NCBI GenBank assembly: GCA_046290575.1
Contig: JBKAGX010000007.1
Coordinates: 86,918-150,917 of the forward strand
Reading direction: 5' to 3'
DNA from: JANQQJ01 sp046290575
GTDB taxonomy: Bacteria; Pseudomonadota; Alphaproteobacteria; SMXS01
Length of the DNA stretch: 64,000 nucleotides
Part shown: positions 51,146 through 59,926 of the stretch, in pieces
How positions within the stretch are numbered: the stretch's first letter is position 1
Layout of the letters: each line of letters opens with the position of its first letter
Translations under genes and position numbers: made by a program
Notes under the pieces: model-generated
Database searches by the model: none
What the model was told of the DNA's origin: nothing
What the model saw: only the letters and a program-made list of their open reading frames with translations

Positions 51146-54124
51146 ATGACATCGATCAAGACTCGGATTCTATCCGCTGCCGGTCTGGCGTTTGGCCTTA
51201 TGGCCGCGCAACCCGCGTTGGCGCATATGACCGCGATCAATCCCGGCGTTGCGCCGGGTGACGTGCAGAGCGGCACGGTAACGCTACCGGGCGGCCAGCA
51301 GGCCCCGGTTATTGACCAGGCAACGTGTGAAGCACAGGCGACCGGCGATGAGACATGTACCGGCGGTGCTCTGTTTGTTCGCACCGATGCGCCTCTGGCA
51401 TCCGGCACCTCGGTTTCATATGTGATCGTTGTCAACGGTCAGAGCCAGTCTGGCACGGGAACGGTTGGTGCCGGCGGCACGATTACCGGTGCGCTGGCCG
51501 GCGCTATAGTCGGTTCTCGCACAGGCCTTGAGACGATCATGGTTTCGGGCACCAAGCGTGAAGCGGACTCCCAGTCGGTCCCGATTTCGGTTTCGGCCAT
51601 CTCCGAGCAGCAATTGGCCAATACCTTCCGCGCGGACGTTCTGGCAGTCGGCGATCTCGCGCCGAACGTCGCGTTGGGTCAGGTCGCCGGTTTCCGGGCA
51701 GTTGCCGGTGGTATTCGCGGAACGGGCCAGAACTCGATCCTGGTGACGCAAGATTCTTCTGTCGTCATTCTTGTTGACGAATTCGGCTACACGCGCGTGC
51801 AGTCTCAATTTGTGCCTCTGTTCGATGTTGAGCGGGTTGAGGTTTTCCGCGGTCCGCAGGGCACGCTGTTTGGTAAGAGTGCGACCGGTGGCGCTATTTC
51901 AATCGTGACCAAGCGCCCGATCATGAACGAGTTTTCAGCCGACGTTGAATTCCAGATTGGGAAGTTCAATTCCGGAGCCAAGGGCATGATTGGTAAGGGC
52001 CGTGTTGCAGTCAACGTGCCGGTTGTCGAGGACAAGCTCGCTATCAGGGTTACGGGCCTCTACGACTATGATGACGGTTACTATCGAAACGACCGCCCGG
52101 CGAGCGCGTTCCCTCAAGGAAACCTGTATTACCGCATTCCGACGCTTGATCTGGACCCCAATGCTGGATTCGATCCGACGAGCCCGACACTTGGAGCAGA
52201 CACATCGATTTGTGCTGCGGCTGGTTCCGCATGTGATAATGGGCTTCCTTACCCGTCGAATATCAGCCTCAAAAACCGGGGTGATGGCGAGCGTCTGAAC
52301 GGCACCGACGTTTTTGCCGGTACTGTCAAGGCTCTGTTTACGCCGACGGACAACTATGAAGCATACTTCATTTTCCGCGTGCTACGTGACCGGTCTGATT
52401 CGCCTCCCGGCGTCAATGAGACACCAGCGGGTCAAGGATTCTTGCTGCCGCTTCTAGGCTTCGACGGCATTGATGTCACTGGCGGTAGTATTTATTCGAC
52501 CGGTGTCGATAACTCCTGCTGGGACCAAAGAGCCTTTTGTATTCCGCGCGGGCACAGAGTGAATGTTGAAGAGTATCATCTGCATCAGAAACTCTCACTC
52601 GACGAAGTTACGTTGCAATTGCTTATTGGTTACCGGGACCATGAGGAAATCCTGCCCAGTACATACACGGGCGAAGCATTCCGGTCACTGTTTGACGCGT
52701 CCCGTAATACGAAGGAAGAACAGTTCCAGATTGAGCTGCGCGCATCAACCGAGTTCGATGGACCATTCAATTTCGTCTTTGGCGCGACTTATCAGACCCA
52801 CGACGTCGATATGCTGTCCTATGCAACGGTGGGTCTGACCAGTTTGATTACATTGAACCCGCCGGTACCCGGTGGGACGTCAGTTTTCGACGTCAATGGC
52901 AATGAGATCGGACTTCTGGACGCAGACGGCGCACTGAATATCGACACACGTACTTTGCGCGGGGACCACGCGTCGGGTGGCGCTCGCCAGGACCGCGAAA
53001 CCTATGCGGTCTATCTGGACGGTAGTTTCGAGGTGACTGACACGCTGACGTTCACCGCCGGGATGCGTTACACATACGATAAGAAGGACTTCTTCCGCCG
53101 CGCCAACCCTGGTGGGCCTTGCACGGTGGGGACGGACCCGCAAGACGAGAACTTCTTCAGCGAAGTAGACGGTGCATTGGTGCCGGATGCAGCGGGTGAT
53201 ATCTGTCTTGATGCACGGTCCAATGCGATTTCGCGCGCTCTTGCACTGGGTTTTGAAGGGCCGCTTGATCCGTTCAATCTGCCTTACCCAGATAGCGCCT
53301 TTGGTATTGCCAGCGGTGCATCTGAAAGCTGGGATAAGGTCACTTGGCGTGCGGTTATTGACTGGCAGTTCTCCGATGAAGGTCTTGCCTATGTCAGCTA
53401 TGCGACAGGCTTCATCCCCGGCGGGTTCACGGAAACCTGTTCGAGCATCGACACCTGTCGTCCGTTTGAATCGGAAACCAACTGGAACATCGAAGGTGGT
53501 GTGAAGGCACAGTGGTTCGACGGCACACTGCAAACCAACTTCGCATTGTTCTACACGCGTTATTCGAACCTGGTACGGTCGCAGGTGGTTCCCTTCACCA
53601 ACGCGTTTGGTGTGACGACCCAGGAGACGATCAACATCAATGCTGGTAAGTCCGAAGTACTGGGCGTCGAACTGGAGGTTGTCTGGGTGCCGACGGAAAA
53701 TCTGCGGTTCGATCTTGGTGTTGGTTTCATGGACCACGACTATGTCGAGTTCGTGCTTAATGGCGACGATCTCTCGGACTTGACGGTTCCGTTCTCGCCC
53801 AAGTGGAGCTTGAACATCGGCATTACCTATGATGTGCCGCTCGGCAATTCCGGCATGTTGACCTTCAACACCACGGGTAACTATCAGTCGGAAGCTGAGT
53901 TTTCGGTCTTCAACTCCGACTTCACGCAGCTCAGCAGCCGCTTCCTCTGGGATGCCAACATCACCTATCGCGATGCAGACGAACGCTACCGCGTGACGCT
54001 GTTTGTCAAGAACATCCTCGATGAAGAGTATCGCATTGCAGCGAACTCGGTTGCCGGTCTCTGGAACTTCACCCAGTGGGGCCGTCCGATGGAATTCGGC
54101 GCAGAAGTCGGTTTCTACTTCTAA
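51146..54124 (+). CDS. TonB-dependent receptor with unusual N-terminal extension
   Basis: A 992-residue outer-membrane receptor. A signal peptide (cleavage after PALA, about 26) is followed by about 100 residues of Gly/Thr/Val-rich sequence with C61 and C71, then a TonB box (LETIMVSGTKREA, about 128-140), plug (VERVEVFRGPQGTLFGKSATGG) and a beta-barrel ending in the terminal strand MEFGAEVGFYF. The barrel resembles the Caulobacter/Sphingomonad-type receptors (TonB boxes VTGTKR) used for hydrophobic organics or chelates. The extension is not an STN signalling domain. It is followed by a strong terminator and a spinster transporter, so uptake of the cluster substrate is likely. Confidence 0.92.
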   Translation: MTSIKTRILSAAGLAFGLMAAQPALAHMTAINPGVAPGDVQSGTVTLPGGQQAPVIDQATCEAQATGDETCTGGALFVRTDAPLASGTSVSYVIVVNGQSQSGTGTVGAGGTITGALAGAIVGSRTGLETIMVSGTKREADSQSVPISVSAISEQQLANTFRADVLAVGDLAPNVALGQVAGFRAVAGGIRGTGQNSILVTQDSSVVILVDEFGYTRVQSQFVPLFDVERVEVFRGPQGTLFGKSATGGAISIVTKRPIMNEFSADVEFQIGKFNSGAKGMIGKGRVAVNVPVVEDKLAIRVTGLYDYDDGYYRNDRPASAFPQGNLYYRIPTLDLDPNAGFDPTSPTLGADTSICAAAGSACDNGLPYPSNISLKNRGDGERLNGTDVFAGTVKALFTPTDNYEAYFIFRVLRDRSDSPPGVNETPAGQGFLLPLLGFDGIDVTGGSIYSTGVDNSCWDQRAFCIPRGHRVNVEEYHLHQKLSLDEVTLQLLIGYRDHEEILPSTYTGEAFRSLFDASRNTKEEQFQIELRASTEFDGPFNFVFGATYQTHDVDMLSYATVGLTSLITLNPPVPGGTSVFDVNGNEIGLLDADGALNIDTRTLRGDHASGGARQDRETYAVYLDGSFEVTDTLTFTAGMRYTYDKKDFFRRANPGGPCTVGTDPQDENFFSEVDGALVPDAAGDICLDARSNAISRALALGFEGPLDPFNLPYPDSAFGIASGASESWDKVTWRAVIDWQFSDEGLAYVSYATGFIPGGFTETCSSIDTCRPFESETNWNIEGGVKAQWFDGTLQTNFALFYTRYSNLVRSQVVPFTNAFGVTTQETININAGKSEVLGVELEVVWVPTENLRFDLGVGFMDHDYVEFVLNGDDLSDLTVPFSPKWSLNIGITYDVPLGNSGMLTFNTTGNYQSEAEFSVFNSDFTQLSSRFLWDANITYRDADERYRVTLFVKNILDEEYRIAANSVAGLWNFTQWGRPMEFGAEVGFYF

Positions 54125-54148
54125 GCCTAGGCTGACGATACCAACAGG

Positions 54149-54176
54149 AAGGGCGGGTGCTTCGGCACCCGCCCTT
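54149..54176 (+). terminator. Intrinsic terminator of the TonB receptor gene
   Basis: GGGCGGGTGC (54151-54160) and GCACCCGCCC (54165-54174) form a perfect stem around a TTCG tetraloop, extended by two A-T pairs and followed by TTTTCTTTT. It is a textbook rho-independent terminator 25 bp after the receptor stop. Confidence 0.93.
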
Positions 54177-54268
54177 TTCTTTTATCCGCGTTTCTTTTGC
54201 CGACCGGCATTAACCGGTTGATTGCTCGCCGGTCCCTGTGATGATGGGACCGGGGAGACAAACGCCTA

Positions 54269-55657
54269 ATGAATCAATCACCATCATCCGCGTCCACGGA
54301 CGGCGCGGCAGCAACAGAACCGCCCTGGCCCAACATCCGCTACGCCTGGTTCGTCGTCTTTATCCTCTATATCGCGTCGATTTTTTCGTTCCTCGACCGG
54401 CAGATCATCTCCCTCATGGTCGAGGATATCAAAATCGATCTCGGTCTTACCGACTTTCAGATCGGGCTGGTGCAGGGACTGCCGTTCGGCCTGTTTTACG
54501 CGCTGATGTCGATCCCGATTGCGTTGGCCGCCGACCGGTACAGCCGCCGCAATATCATCGTTATCGGCGTCACCTTCTGGAGCCTGGCGACCGCCGCGTG
54601 CGGGTTGGCGTCCAGCTTTTGGCATCTGTTCCTGGCGCGTGTCGGCGTCGGCAGTGGCGAAGCGACATTGAGCCCGTCTGCCTATTCGATGATCAGCGAC
54701 TATTTCCCGAAGTCGAAGCTCGCCCTCGCGATGGCGGTGTTCACGATGGGTAATTTGACCGGTGTGGGGCTGGCGATGATCCTGGGGGGAGAGGTAATCG
54801 CTTATGCCAAGAGCCTCGGCAGCCTAGAGTTCCCGCTGGTCGGCGAGCTCAGGCCCTGGCAGTTTTCCTTCATCGTCATCGGACTGCCCGGCGTTCTGCT
54901 GGCGCTCTGCGTTTTTGCGATCCGCGAACCCATCAGGCGGGGCAGGGCCCCGGCGGGGGCCGGCGACAAGGGCCACGCGGAAGGCACCAGCCTGCGGGCG
55001 TTCTTTGCCTTCGCGGCCAGCCATAAGCTCACCTTTGCCTCACTGTTTGGCAGCTTCACCCTGCTGGTGCTGGTTGCCTATGGGAATTTCGGCTGGGTGC
55101 CGACCTTCCTTATTCGGACCTATGGGCTGACAGAGGTTCAAGCCGGTGCCTCCTACGGAACGGTCGTGCTGCTCTTCGGCACCAGCGGGGCGTTCTTTGG
55201 CGGCTGGCTGTCCAGTTGGTTGGCGAAACGAGGCCATGGCGACGCGCCTTACCGGGCCACCATGTTATGCTCGATCCCGACAGCGCCTCTGGCGCTGATG
55301 GCGTTCGTGTTTTCCCCCAATGAAGATTGGTCGATCGCGTTACTCGCGCCGCTTCAGTTTGTCGGGGCCGTGCCCGCGGGGCTCGCGGCGACGGCGATGA
55401 TGACGATCACACCCAATCAGATGCGCGCCAAGATCGGGTCCGCCTACCTGTTCTTCAGCAATGCGATCGGTTTGAGCCTGGGCGCGACAACCGTTGGATT
55501 CTTGACCACCTATGTGTTCGAGGATCCATTGCAAATCGGATCCTCACTCGCCATCGTCAACTGCATCGGCGCACCGCTGGCGGTGGTTCTGATCTGGCTG
55601 GGCATGAAACCGTTTCGCGCGAGCCTGCGCGAGGTCGAGGCCGCGACAACGGGATAG
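54269..55657 (+). CDS. Spinster-type MFS transporter
   Basis: A 462-residue major facilitator with 12 predicted helices. FLDRQIISLMVEDIKIDLGLTDFQIGLVQG and LAADRYSRRNIIVIG are the helix 1-3 signature of the spinster branch. These are widely found beside TonB receptors in alphaproteobacterial steroid/terpenoid and aromatic clusters, and probably carry the substrate across the inner membrane. It starts 93 bp after the receptor terminator. Confidence 0.93.
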   Translation: MNQSPSSASTDGAAATEPPWPNIRYAWFVVFILYIASIFSFLDRQIISLMVEDIKIDLGLTDFQIGLVQGLPFGLFYALMSIPIALAADRYSRRNIIVIGVTFWSLATAACGLASSFWHLFLARVGVGSGEATLSPSAYSMISDYFPKSKLALAMAVFTMGNLTGVGLAMILGGEVIAYAKSLGSLEFPLVGELRPWQFSFIVIGLPGVLLALCVFAIREPIRRGRAPAGAGDKGHAEGTSLRAFFAFAASHKLTFASLFGSFTLLVLVAYGNFGWVPTFLIRTYGLTEVQAGASYGTVVLLFGTSGAFFGGWLSSWLAKRGHGDAPYRATMLCSIPTAPLALMAFVFSPNEDWSIALLAPLQFVGAVPAGLAATAMMTITPNQMRAKIGSAYLFFSNAIGLSLGATTVGFLTTYVFEDPLQIGSSLAIVNCIGAPLAVVLIWLGMKPFRASLREVEAATTG

Positions 55658-55665
55658 GCGCTGGC

Positions 55666-57222
55666 TTATTCCGCTGCTGGTGCGCTGGGCGGTGGCGTCT
55701 TGCGCCGCCGGCGTGTGGCCGGCTTTTTGGCCGTGGTCCGTTTGGGTGCGGCTTTGGCCGCAGGCTTGCGAGGGGCGCGTGCCGGGGCCGGTTTGCGTGG
55801 CGGTGCCGCAGCGTCCTTCAATTCCATGAATGCTTCGCGCAGACAGCTGATATAGAATTCCGGATCGGGCATGACCTCACGATCGGACATTGCTGTGATG
55901 GTAACCTTACCGTTGTAGCTCAGCACGGTGTGGAACAGCGCCTGCGCATCCTGAACAATCCCCAGCCCATACTGGTTCACCAGCTCCGCGCCACAGAAGT
56001 AGAGCGGCTGCTGCGGGCCGGGTACATTGGTCACGACGGTGTTGAAGGTCGGCTGAAGCTGGGTCGCGACACCCATCTGCGAGAAAAGGCGGGCCGCCAT
56101 GCCTGTGGTTGCCGACGGAATGAACTGGCTGAAGTCTGTCATCAACCGCGCCCCGATGGCGTTGGTCAGCTCTTTCGAGTTGGCTGTCGAGTTCCGAACA
56201 GCCTCAAGCCGCGCCAGCGGATCAGCGATATTTGTCCCCAGAGACGCCAGCATGCCCGCGACCTCGTTGCCGCCATCACGGGCGTCGGCCGGGCCGCTGC
56301 GCACGGAAACGGGTGAGAGCGTCACCAGTGACTGGTCTTCGGGCAGCTCTTTCTTGGCGTCCAGATAACGTCGCAGAGCGCCACCGGTTATGGCGATCAC
56401 CGCGTCATTGACCGTTGCGCCCCGGACGGCGTTCTTGATAGTCCTGATATCTTCCAGATCGACCGAAATGCCATTGACCGTTCGGTGACCGGAAATTTCG
56501 CGGTTGAAGCGCGTCTTGGGAATATCACCGGCGGTCGACTGAACTTTCAGGGCGTCTTCACCCAGGCTCGCGAGCAACCGTGTCGAGGCGGGAACGGATT
56601 CTGCCATCACCTGCATGAACTTCATCGGCTGCGCCAGATTATTCATATAGGCGCGGCCCAGCAGTTCCATCTCATTGGGCGGCCGGCTCGGGTTCCATGG
56701 TTCGGGATCACCCTGGCGCAGGCCGGGCTCGGTCTCGTGCAGGGCCGTATTCATGGCCACGCTGGAAACACCATCGATTGCGGCATGATGCAGCTTGGTA
56801 ATGATGGCGAAGCTGCCAGGCGGCAGCCCTTCAACATTGTCCAGGCCTTCTACAACATGCATGGACCAGAGCGGCCGGTTCATATCGAGCGGCCGGTCAT
56901 AGATGCGCGACGCCAAAATGCATAACTGCCGCCAGTCGCCGGGCTGCGGCAGCGCGACGTGGCGGACGTGGTATTCAAGATCGAATCTGTCGTCGTCCAC
57001 CCAATAGGGATGATCCAGATTGAGGGGGACGTTGGCGATTTTCTGACGGTACCTGGGGGCCCGGTGAATCCGGGCCGCCAGGTATGTCAGAATCTGGCGG
57101 AAGCGAAGCTTGCCGCCGGGAACGGTTGATTGATCATAGATATAGAGCCCGCCGATATGGTTCGAAACCCGCTCATTCTCCAAGTAAAGGAATGATGCGT
57201 CGAGGGCGCTTAACTGTTCCAT
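55666..57222 (-). CDS. Wax ester synthase / diacylglycerol acyltransferase (WS/DGAT)
   Basis: A 518-residue WS/DGAT. The condensing motif HHxxxDG is present as KLHHAAIDG near residue 130, with PLWSMHVVEGL upstream and NVPGPQQPLYFCGAELV in the C-terminal domain. It makes wax esters or triacylglycerol from acyl-CoA. Beyond the normal domain end there is an extra basic tail of about 45 residues (PPRKPAPARAPRKPAAKAA onwards), rich in Lys, Pro and Ala like histone H1. ATG 57222 is the family start (MEQLSALDASFLYLE). Confidence 0.93.
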   Translation of the reverse strand: MEQLSALDASFLYLENERVSNHIGGLYIYDQSTVPGGKLRFRQILTYLAARIHRAPRYRQKIANVPLNLDHPYWVDDDRFDLEYHVRHVALPQPGDWRQLCILASRIYDRPLDMNRPLWSMHVVEGLDNVEGLPPGSFAIITKLHHAAIDGVSSVAMNTALHETEPGLRQGDPEPWNPSRPPNEMELLGRAYMNNLAQPMKFMQVMAESVPASTRLLASLGEDALKVQSTAGDIPKTRFNREISGHRTVNGISVDLEDIRTIKNAVRGATVNDAVIAITGGALRRYLDAKKELPEDQSLVTLSPVSVRSGPADARDGGNEVAGMLASLGTNIADPLARLEAVRNSTANSKELTNAIGARLMTDFSQFIPSATTGMAARLFSQMGVATQLQPTFNTVVTNVPGPQQPLYFCGAELVNQYGLGIVQDAQALFHTVLSYNGKVTITAMSDREVMPDPEFYISCLREAFMELKDAAAPPRKPAPARAPRKPAAKAAPKRTTAKKPATRRRRKTPPPSAPAAE

Positions 57223-57253
57223 GGATGGCTCAACCGTCCTTCGTGTTGCTGGA

Positions 57254-57682
57254 TTAGCCGGCAGTCTTCTGCAGGTTGCTGACGCTTTCCTGCCAGCGAC
57301 GGCCAATAACGCTCCAGGCTTCGGTCTGCGACTTGCCGGCGATCTCAGCGAGCTCGCGGAAGTTGGCGACGGACTTTTCGAAACGCTCGCGCGCCACTTC
57401 AACCGGCTTCGACATCATCTCAGAGGCGTCGCCGCTGGTGATGCCCTTGGCTGATTCCTGGAAGTCCGTGAAGGCTTCGGTCAGCATTTCCTGCTGACGG
57501 CTGGCCAGCGTCTGCATGCCTTCAACGGCGATGCGGCCGGCTTCGGTCACGGCATCCATGTTTGCCTGTCCGGATTTCATGATGGAATCCATATCTACAG
57601 ACGGCATCGATGTGGGCTGAAACTGGCCCATCGACTTGGTGAATGATTCGAACATTTCGTTAAACGGGTTGGTCTGGCTCAT
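57254..57682 (-). CDS. Phasin family protein
   Basis: A 142-residue helical protein with the phasin core GMQTLASRQQEMLTEAFTDFQESAKGI and a later helix FEKSVANFRELAEIAGKSQTEAW. Phasins coat polyhydroxyalkanoate or other lipid granules. It is 31 bp upstream of the WS/DGAT gene on the same strand, so it may coat the lipid bodies that this enzyme makes. TGC-rich palindromes lie upstream. Confidence 0.9.
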   Translation of the reverse strand: MSQTNPFNEMFESFTKSMGQFQPTSMPSVDMDSIMKSGQANMDAVTEAGRIAVEGMQTLASRQQEMLTEAFTDFQESAKGITSGDASEMMSKPVEVARERFEKSVANFRELAEIAGKSQTEAWSVIGRRWQESVSNLQKTAG

Positions 57683-57990
57683 CGGATCTCTCCTTTTTGT
57701 GCCCTTGTGGCTCTCCCAAAAGCATCACCAGACCTGTCTTCAGGCGGGACCGGCGTCTTTTGCTGCACTGCAATATAATTGTTGAAATTTGTTTTGCAAC
57801 TGCAAAATAAGAAGAACTCGTTGTTATAGTGGGTAAATCCTCGACAACGATGTTACGCCCTGGTTACATGGGCTTTGAATCTCTGTGCAAATGCAAATAA
57901 AACAAGGGGTTACCGTCCTTGAAATAGGGCGATAGGATGACACTTATGTGATCATCTTCGAGATGATTTTGTCGTGACGAGGCCCAGTTC
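57683..57990. promoter_or_regulatory. 308-bp divergent region with TGC-rich PhaR-like sites
   Basis: It lies between the phasin (minus) and the hydrolase (plus). Three TGC motifs are visible: TGCTGCACTGCA (57761-57772), the palindrome TTTTGCAACTGCAAAA (57792-57807) and TGTGCAAATGCA (57884-57895). Alphaproteobacterial PhaR repressors bind TGC-rich sites before phasin genes, so these are candidate operators. No phaR gene is in the window. AT-rich stretches around 57775-57830 could hold promoters. Confidence 0.5.
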
Positions 57991-58773
57991 ATGAATATGC
58001 ATGCGCACCCCGAGACCCAGCAATTTGACGGCCCTTCGATGTTATGGTCGATGCTCGAGCCGGCTCGAGCCGCGACAGAGATCGGCTGGTTGACGGCAAG
58101 CTATCCCTTCCTCGCCTCGGTTCCCAAAGGGGACGGTCATCCGGTGATGGTGCTGCCTGGATTCATGGGTAGCGATAGCTCCACCTCTGTGCTGCGGAAC
58201 TATCTCAGCGGACTGGGATATGAAGTCCACCCCTGGGCCTTGGGGCGGAATTTCGGGCCGCGCGGCGATATCGAACATCGGATGGTCGAACGGGTGAATC
58301 ACCTGGCCGCCACCCATAATGAACGGGTTAGCCTTGTGGGCTGGAGCCTGGGCGGTGTTTTTGCCCGCCAGATTGCCCGCGACATCCCCGACGCTGTTCG
58401 TCAGGTCGTGACCTTGGGCAGCCCGTTTGGCAGCCCGGGGCGTGGCGGCACCAACAAGGAAATATCCGAGCTCTATGAGATGCTGTCTGGCGACTATATC
58501 AGCCACAAGCAGGATCATGAGCATGCCTGGCTTCGGTCACGCCCGCCAGTGCCGAGCACCGCGATCTTCTCGAAGACCGACGGGGTTGCCGTCTGGCAGG
58601 TCTGTGTTGAAGACCCGCATGAATATACTGACAATATCGAAGTCTGCGGCAGCCACACAGGGCTCGGGTTTAACCCGCTCGTCCTCTATGCCGTCGCCGA
58701 CCGCCTGGCGCTTCCCGCCGATGAGTGGGAGCCATTTGACCGCTCCGGCATGCGGCAGATTTTCTACAACTAG
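57991..58773 (+). CDS. Alpha/beta hydrolase (lipase-like)
   Basis: A 260-residue alpha/beta hydrolase. VMVLPGFMGSDSST is the oxyanion region, VGWSLGGVFAR the nucleophile elbow (Ser in GWSLGG), and FSKTDGVAVW and GSHTGLGFNP supply the Asp and His. It resembles the cytoplasmic PGAP1/lipase-like proteins found near lipid-storage genes. No signal peptide is present, so it likely acts on intracellular lipid (inference). It is divergent from the phasin and probably co-transcribed with the next gene. Confidence 0.88.
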   Translation: MNMHAHPETQQFDGPSMLWSMLEPARAATEIGWLTASYPFLASVPKGDGHPVMVLPGFMGSDSSTSVLRNYLSGLGYEVHPWALGRNFGPRGDIEHRMVERVNHLAATHNERVSLVGWSLGGVFARQIARDIPDAVRQVVTLGSPFGSPGRGGTNKEISELYEMLSGDYISHKQDHEHAWLRSRPPVPSTAIFSKTDGVAVWQVCVEDPHEYTDNIEVCGSHTGLGFNPLVLYAVADRLALPADEWEPFDRSGMRQIFYN

Positions 58774-58802
58774 GCGCTCGCCGCTTCTCAAAAGCCAAGA
58801 TC

Positions 58803-59363
58803 ATGATCGGCGATACTCAAACCCGTGACCCGCTGGTTCAGGATCTGATCGACAAGCAGGCGATCAGCGAAATCATCTATCGCTATTGCCGCGGGCTCGA
58901 CCGCATGGACAAGGCTCTCACCCTGTCTTGCTGGCATGAGGACGGTACCGATGATCATGGGGCGCTGTTCAGCGGCCCCGCCACGGCTTTTGTCGAGTGG
59001 GTCTGGCCGGTCCATGAAGCGATGGAGCGCACCCAGCACACGATCTCCAACATCCTGATTCAGGTGGATGGTAAGCGGGCCGGGGCCGAATCCTATTACA
59101 CGGTTTATCTGCGCACACCGACGCCGGATGGCACGGTCGACATTATTGGCGGCGGCCGCTATTGCGATGACTTCGAGAAGATTTATGGTGTCTGGCGTAT
59201 CCGACACCGGCAGTCGATCGGTGACTGGACCCAGGTCCTGCCCGTTGGTGAGGTGGACGTCGGCGGCGCCATTCCTCCCAATAATCCCGACAACCGGACG
59301 CTGACAGGCGTCCGCGACCCGTCGGATTACTCCTATCGGGTGCTCAAGCAGGTCTTCGGCTAA
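58803..59363 (+). CDS. SnoaL/NTF2-like protein
   Basis: A 186-residue NTF2-fold protein with the start LIDKQAISEIIYRYCRGLDRMDKAL and CWHEDGTDDHGALFSGP, typical of the SnoaL_4/bile-acid dehydratase-like group, and a C-terminal GGRYCDDFEKIYGVWRIRHRQ. Such folds serve as small-molecule dehydratases, isomerases or binding proteins, frequently in steroid and aromatic degradation. The exact role is unknown. It ends just before a 563-bp gene-free gap. Confidence 0.85.
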   Translation: MIGDTQTRDPLVQDLIDKQAISEIIYRYCRGLDRMDKALTLSCWHEDGTDDHGALFSGPATAFVEWVWPVHEAMERTQHTISNILIQVDGKRAGAESYYTVYLRTPTPDGTVDIIGGGRYCDDFEKIYGVWRIRHRQSIGDWTQVLPVGEVDVGGAIPPNNPDNRTLTGVRDPSDYSYRVLKQVFG

Positions 59364-59926
59364 AAGCGTTTTTTCACCCTGAACACGGGCCAGAACCCGG
59401 CTATGCCAGCGGCGCGAACCCTTGGAGGGAGGTCCGCGCGAATGTGCTGTCATAGCCGGTATCTGGCGATGCTGAACACAACATAATTGGAGCGACATTT
59501 GTTGGAAGAGCAGTCTGTGCTTTTCCAGATCTCGCGCCAGGCGCAAAGCCCCGAGGCGCCTGTTGTGATATCCGCTTGATGGCGCGGTAAGGCCCAGTCC
59601 TGTTCATACTTACCGCCCCATATCTTTAGCGAAGCGGCTCCCTTGCGAATAAATATGGCTGACCCCTGTGGTTAGTCAATAAAAAATATAGAAAATTCAA
59701 AATAAATTTACCCTTTTTACACATTGCAAAAATAGTAATTCAAAATTTTCTAAATTATGAAAAAGTATTACTTAAAATATTGAGGAAGATACATCTGTTT
59801 TTGTTCAGTATGCGGGGTGGTGGCCAGCAGCACCGGGACGCTGGGCATCATATCCAGTTCCCTTCCGCTTCCTTTCCACTGGGGCTTTGATATGGTGCGC
59901 GCCAGATTGCAACGCGGGAGCGAGAC
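59364..59926. other. 563-bp gene-free gap with an AT-rich island
   Basis: No convincing coding region was found. The left part contains a nested hairpin (59397-59459, listed separately). From about 59650 to 59790 the sequence is strikingly AT-rich (runs such as AATAAAAAATATAGAAAATT), quite unlike the GC-rich surroundings; it may hold promoters for the reductase at 59927, a small RNA or a remnant of foreign DNA. Confidence 0.6.
59397..59459. other. Nested hairpin, possible structured RNA
   Basis: CCGGCTATG (59397-59405) pairs perfectly with CATAGCCGG (59451-59459); inside it GCGCGAACC (59412-59420) pairs with GGTCCGCGC (59431-59439) at 8 of 9 positions around a purine-rich loop CTTGGAGGGA. 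It follows the SnoaL-like stop by 33 bp without a T-run, so it is not an ordinary terminator. Confidence 0.45.

Noticed and set aside
59650..59790. AT-rich stretch as a replication origin
   Set aside because: No DnaA-box cluster or dnaA/parAB genes were seen nearby; AT content alone is not evidence.
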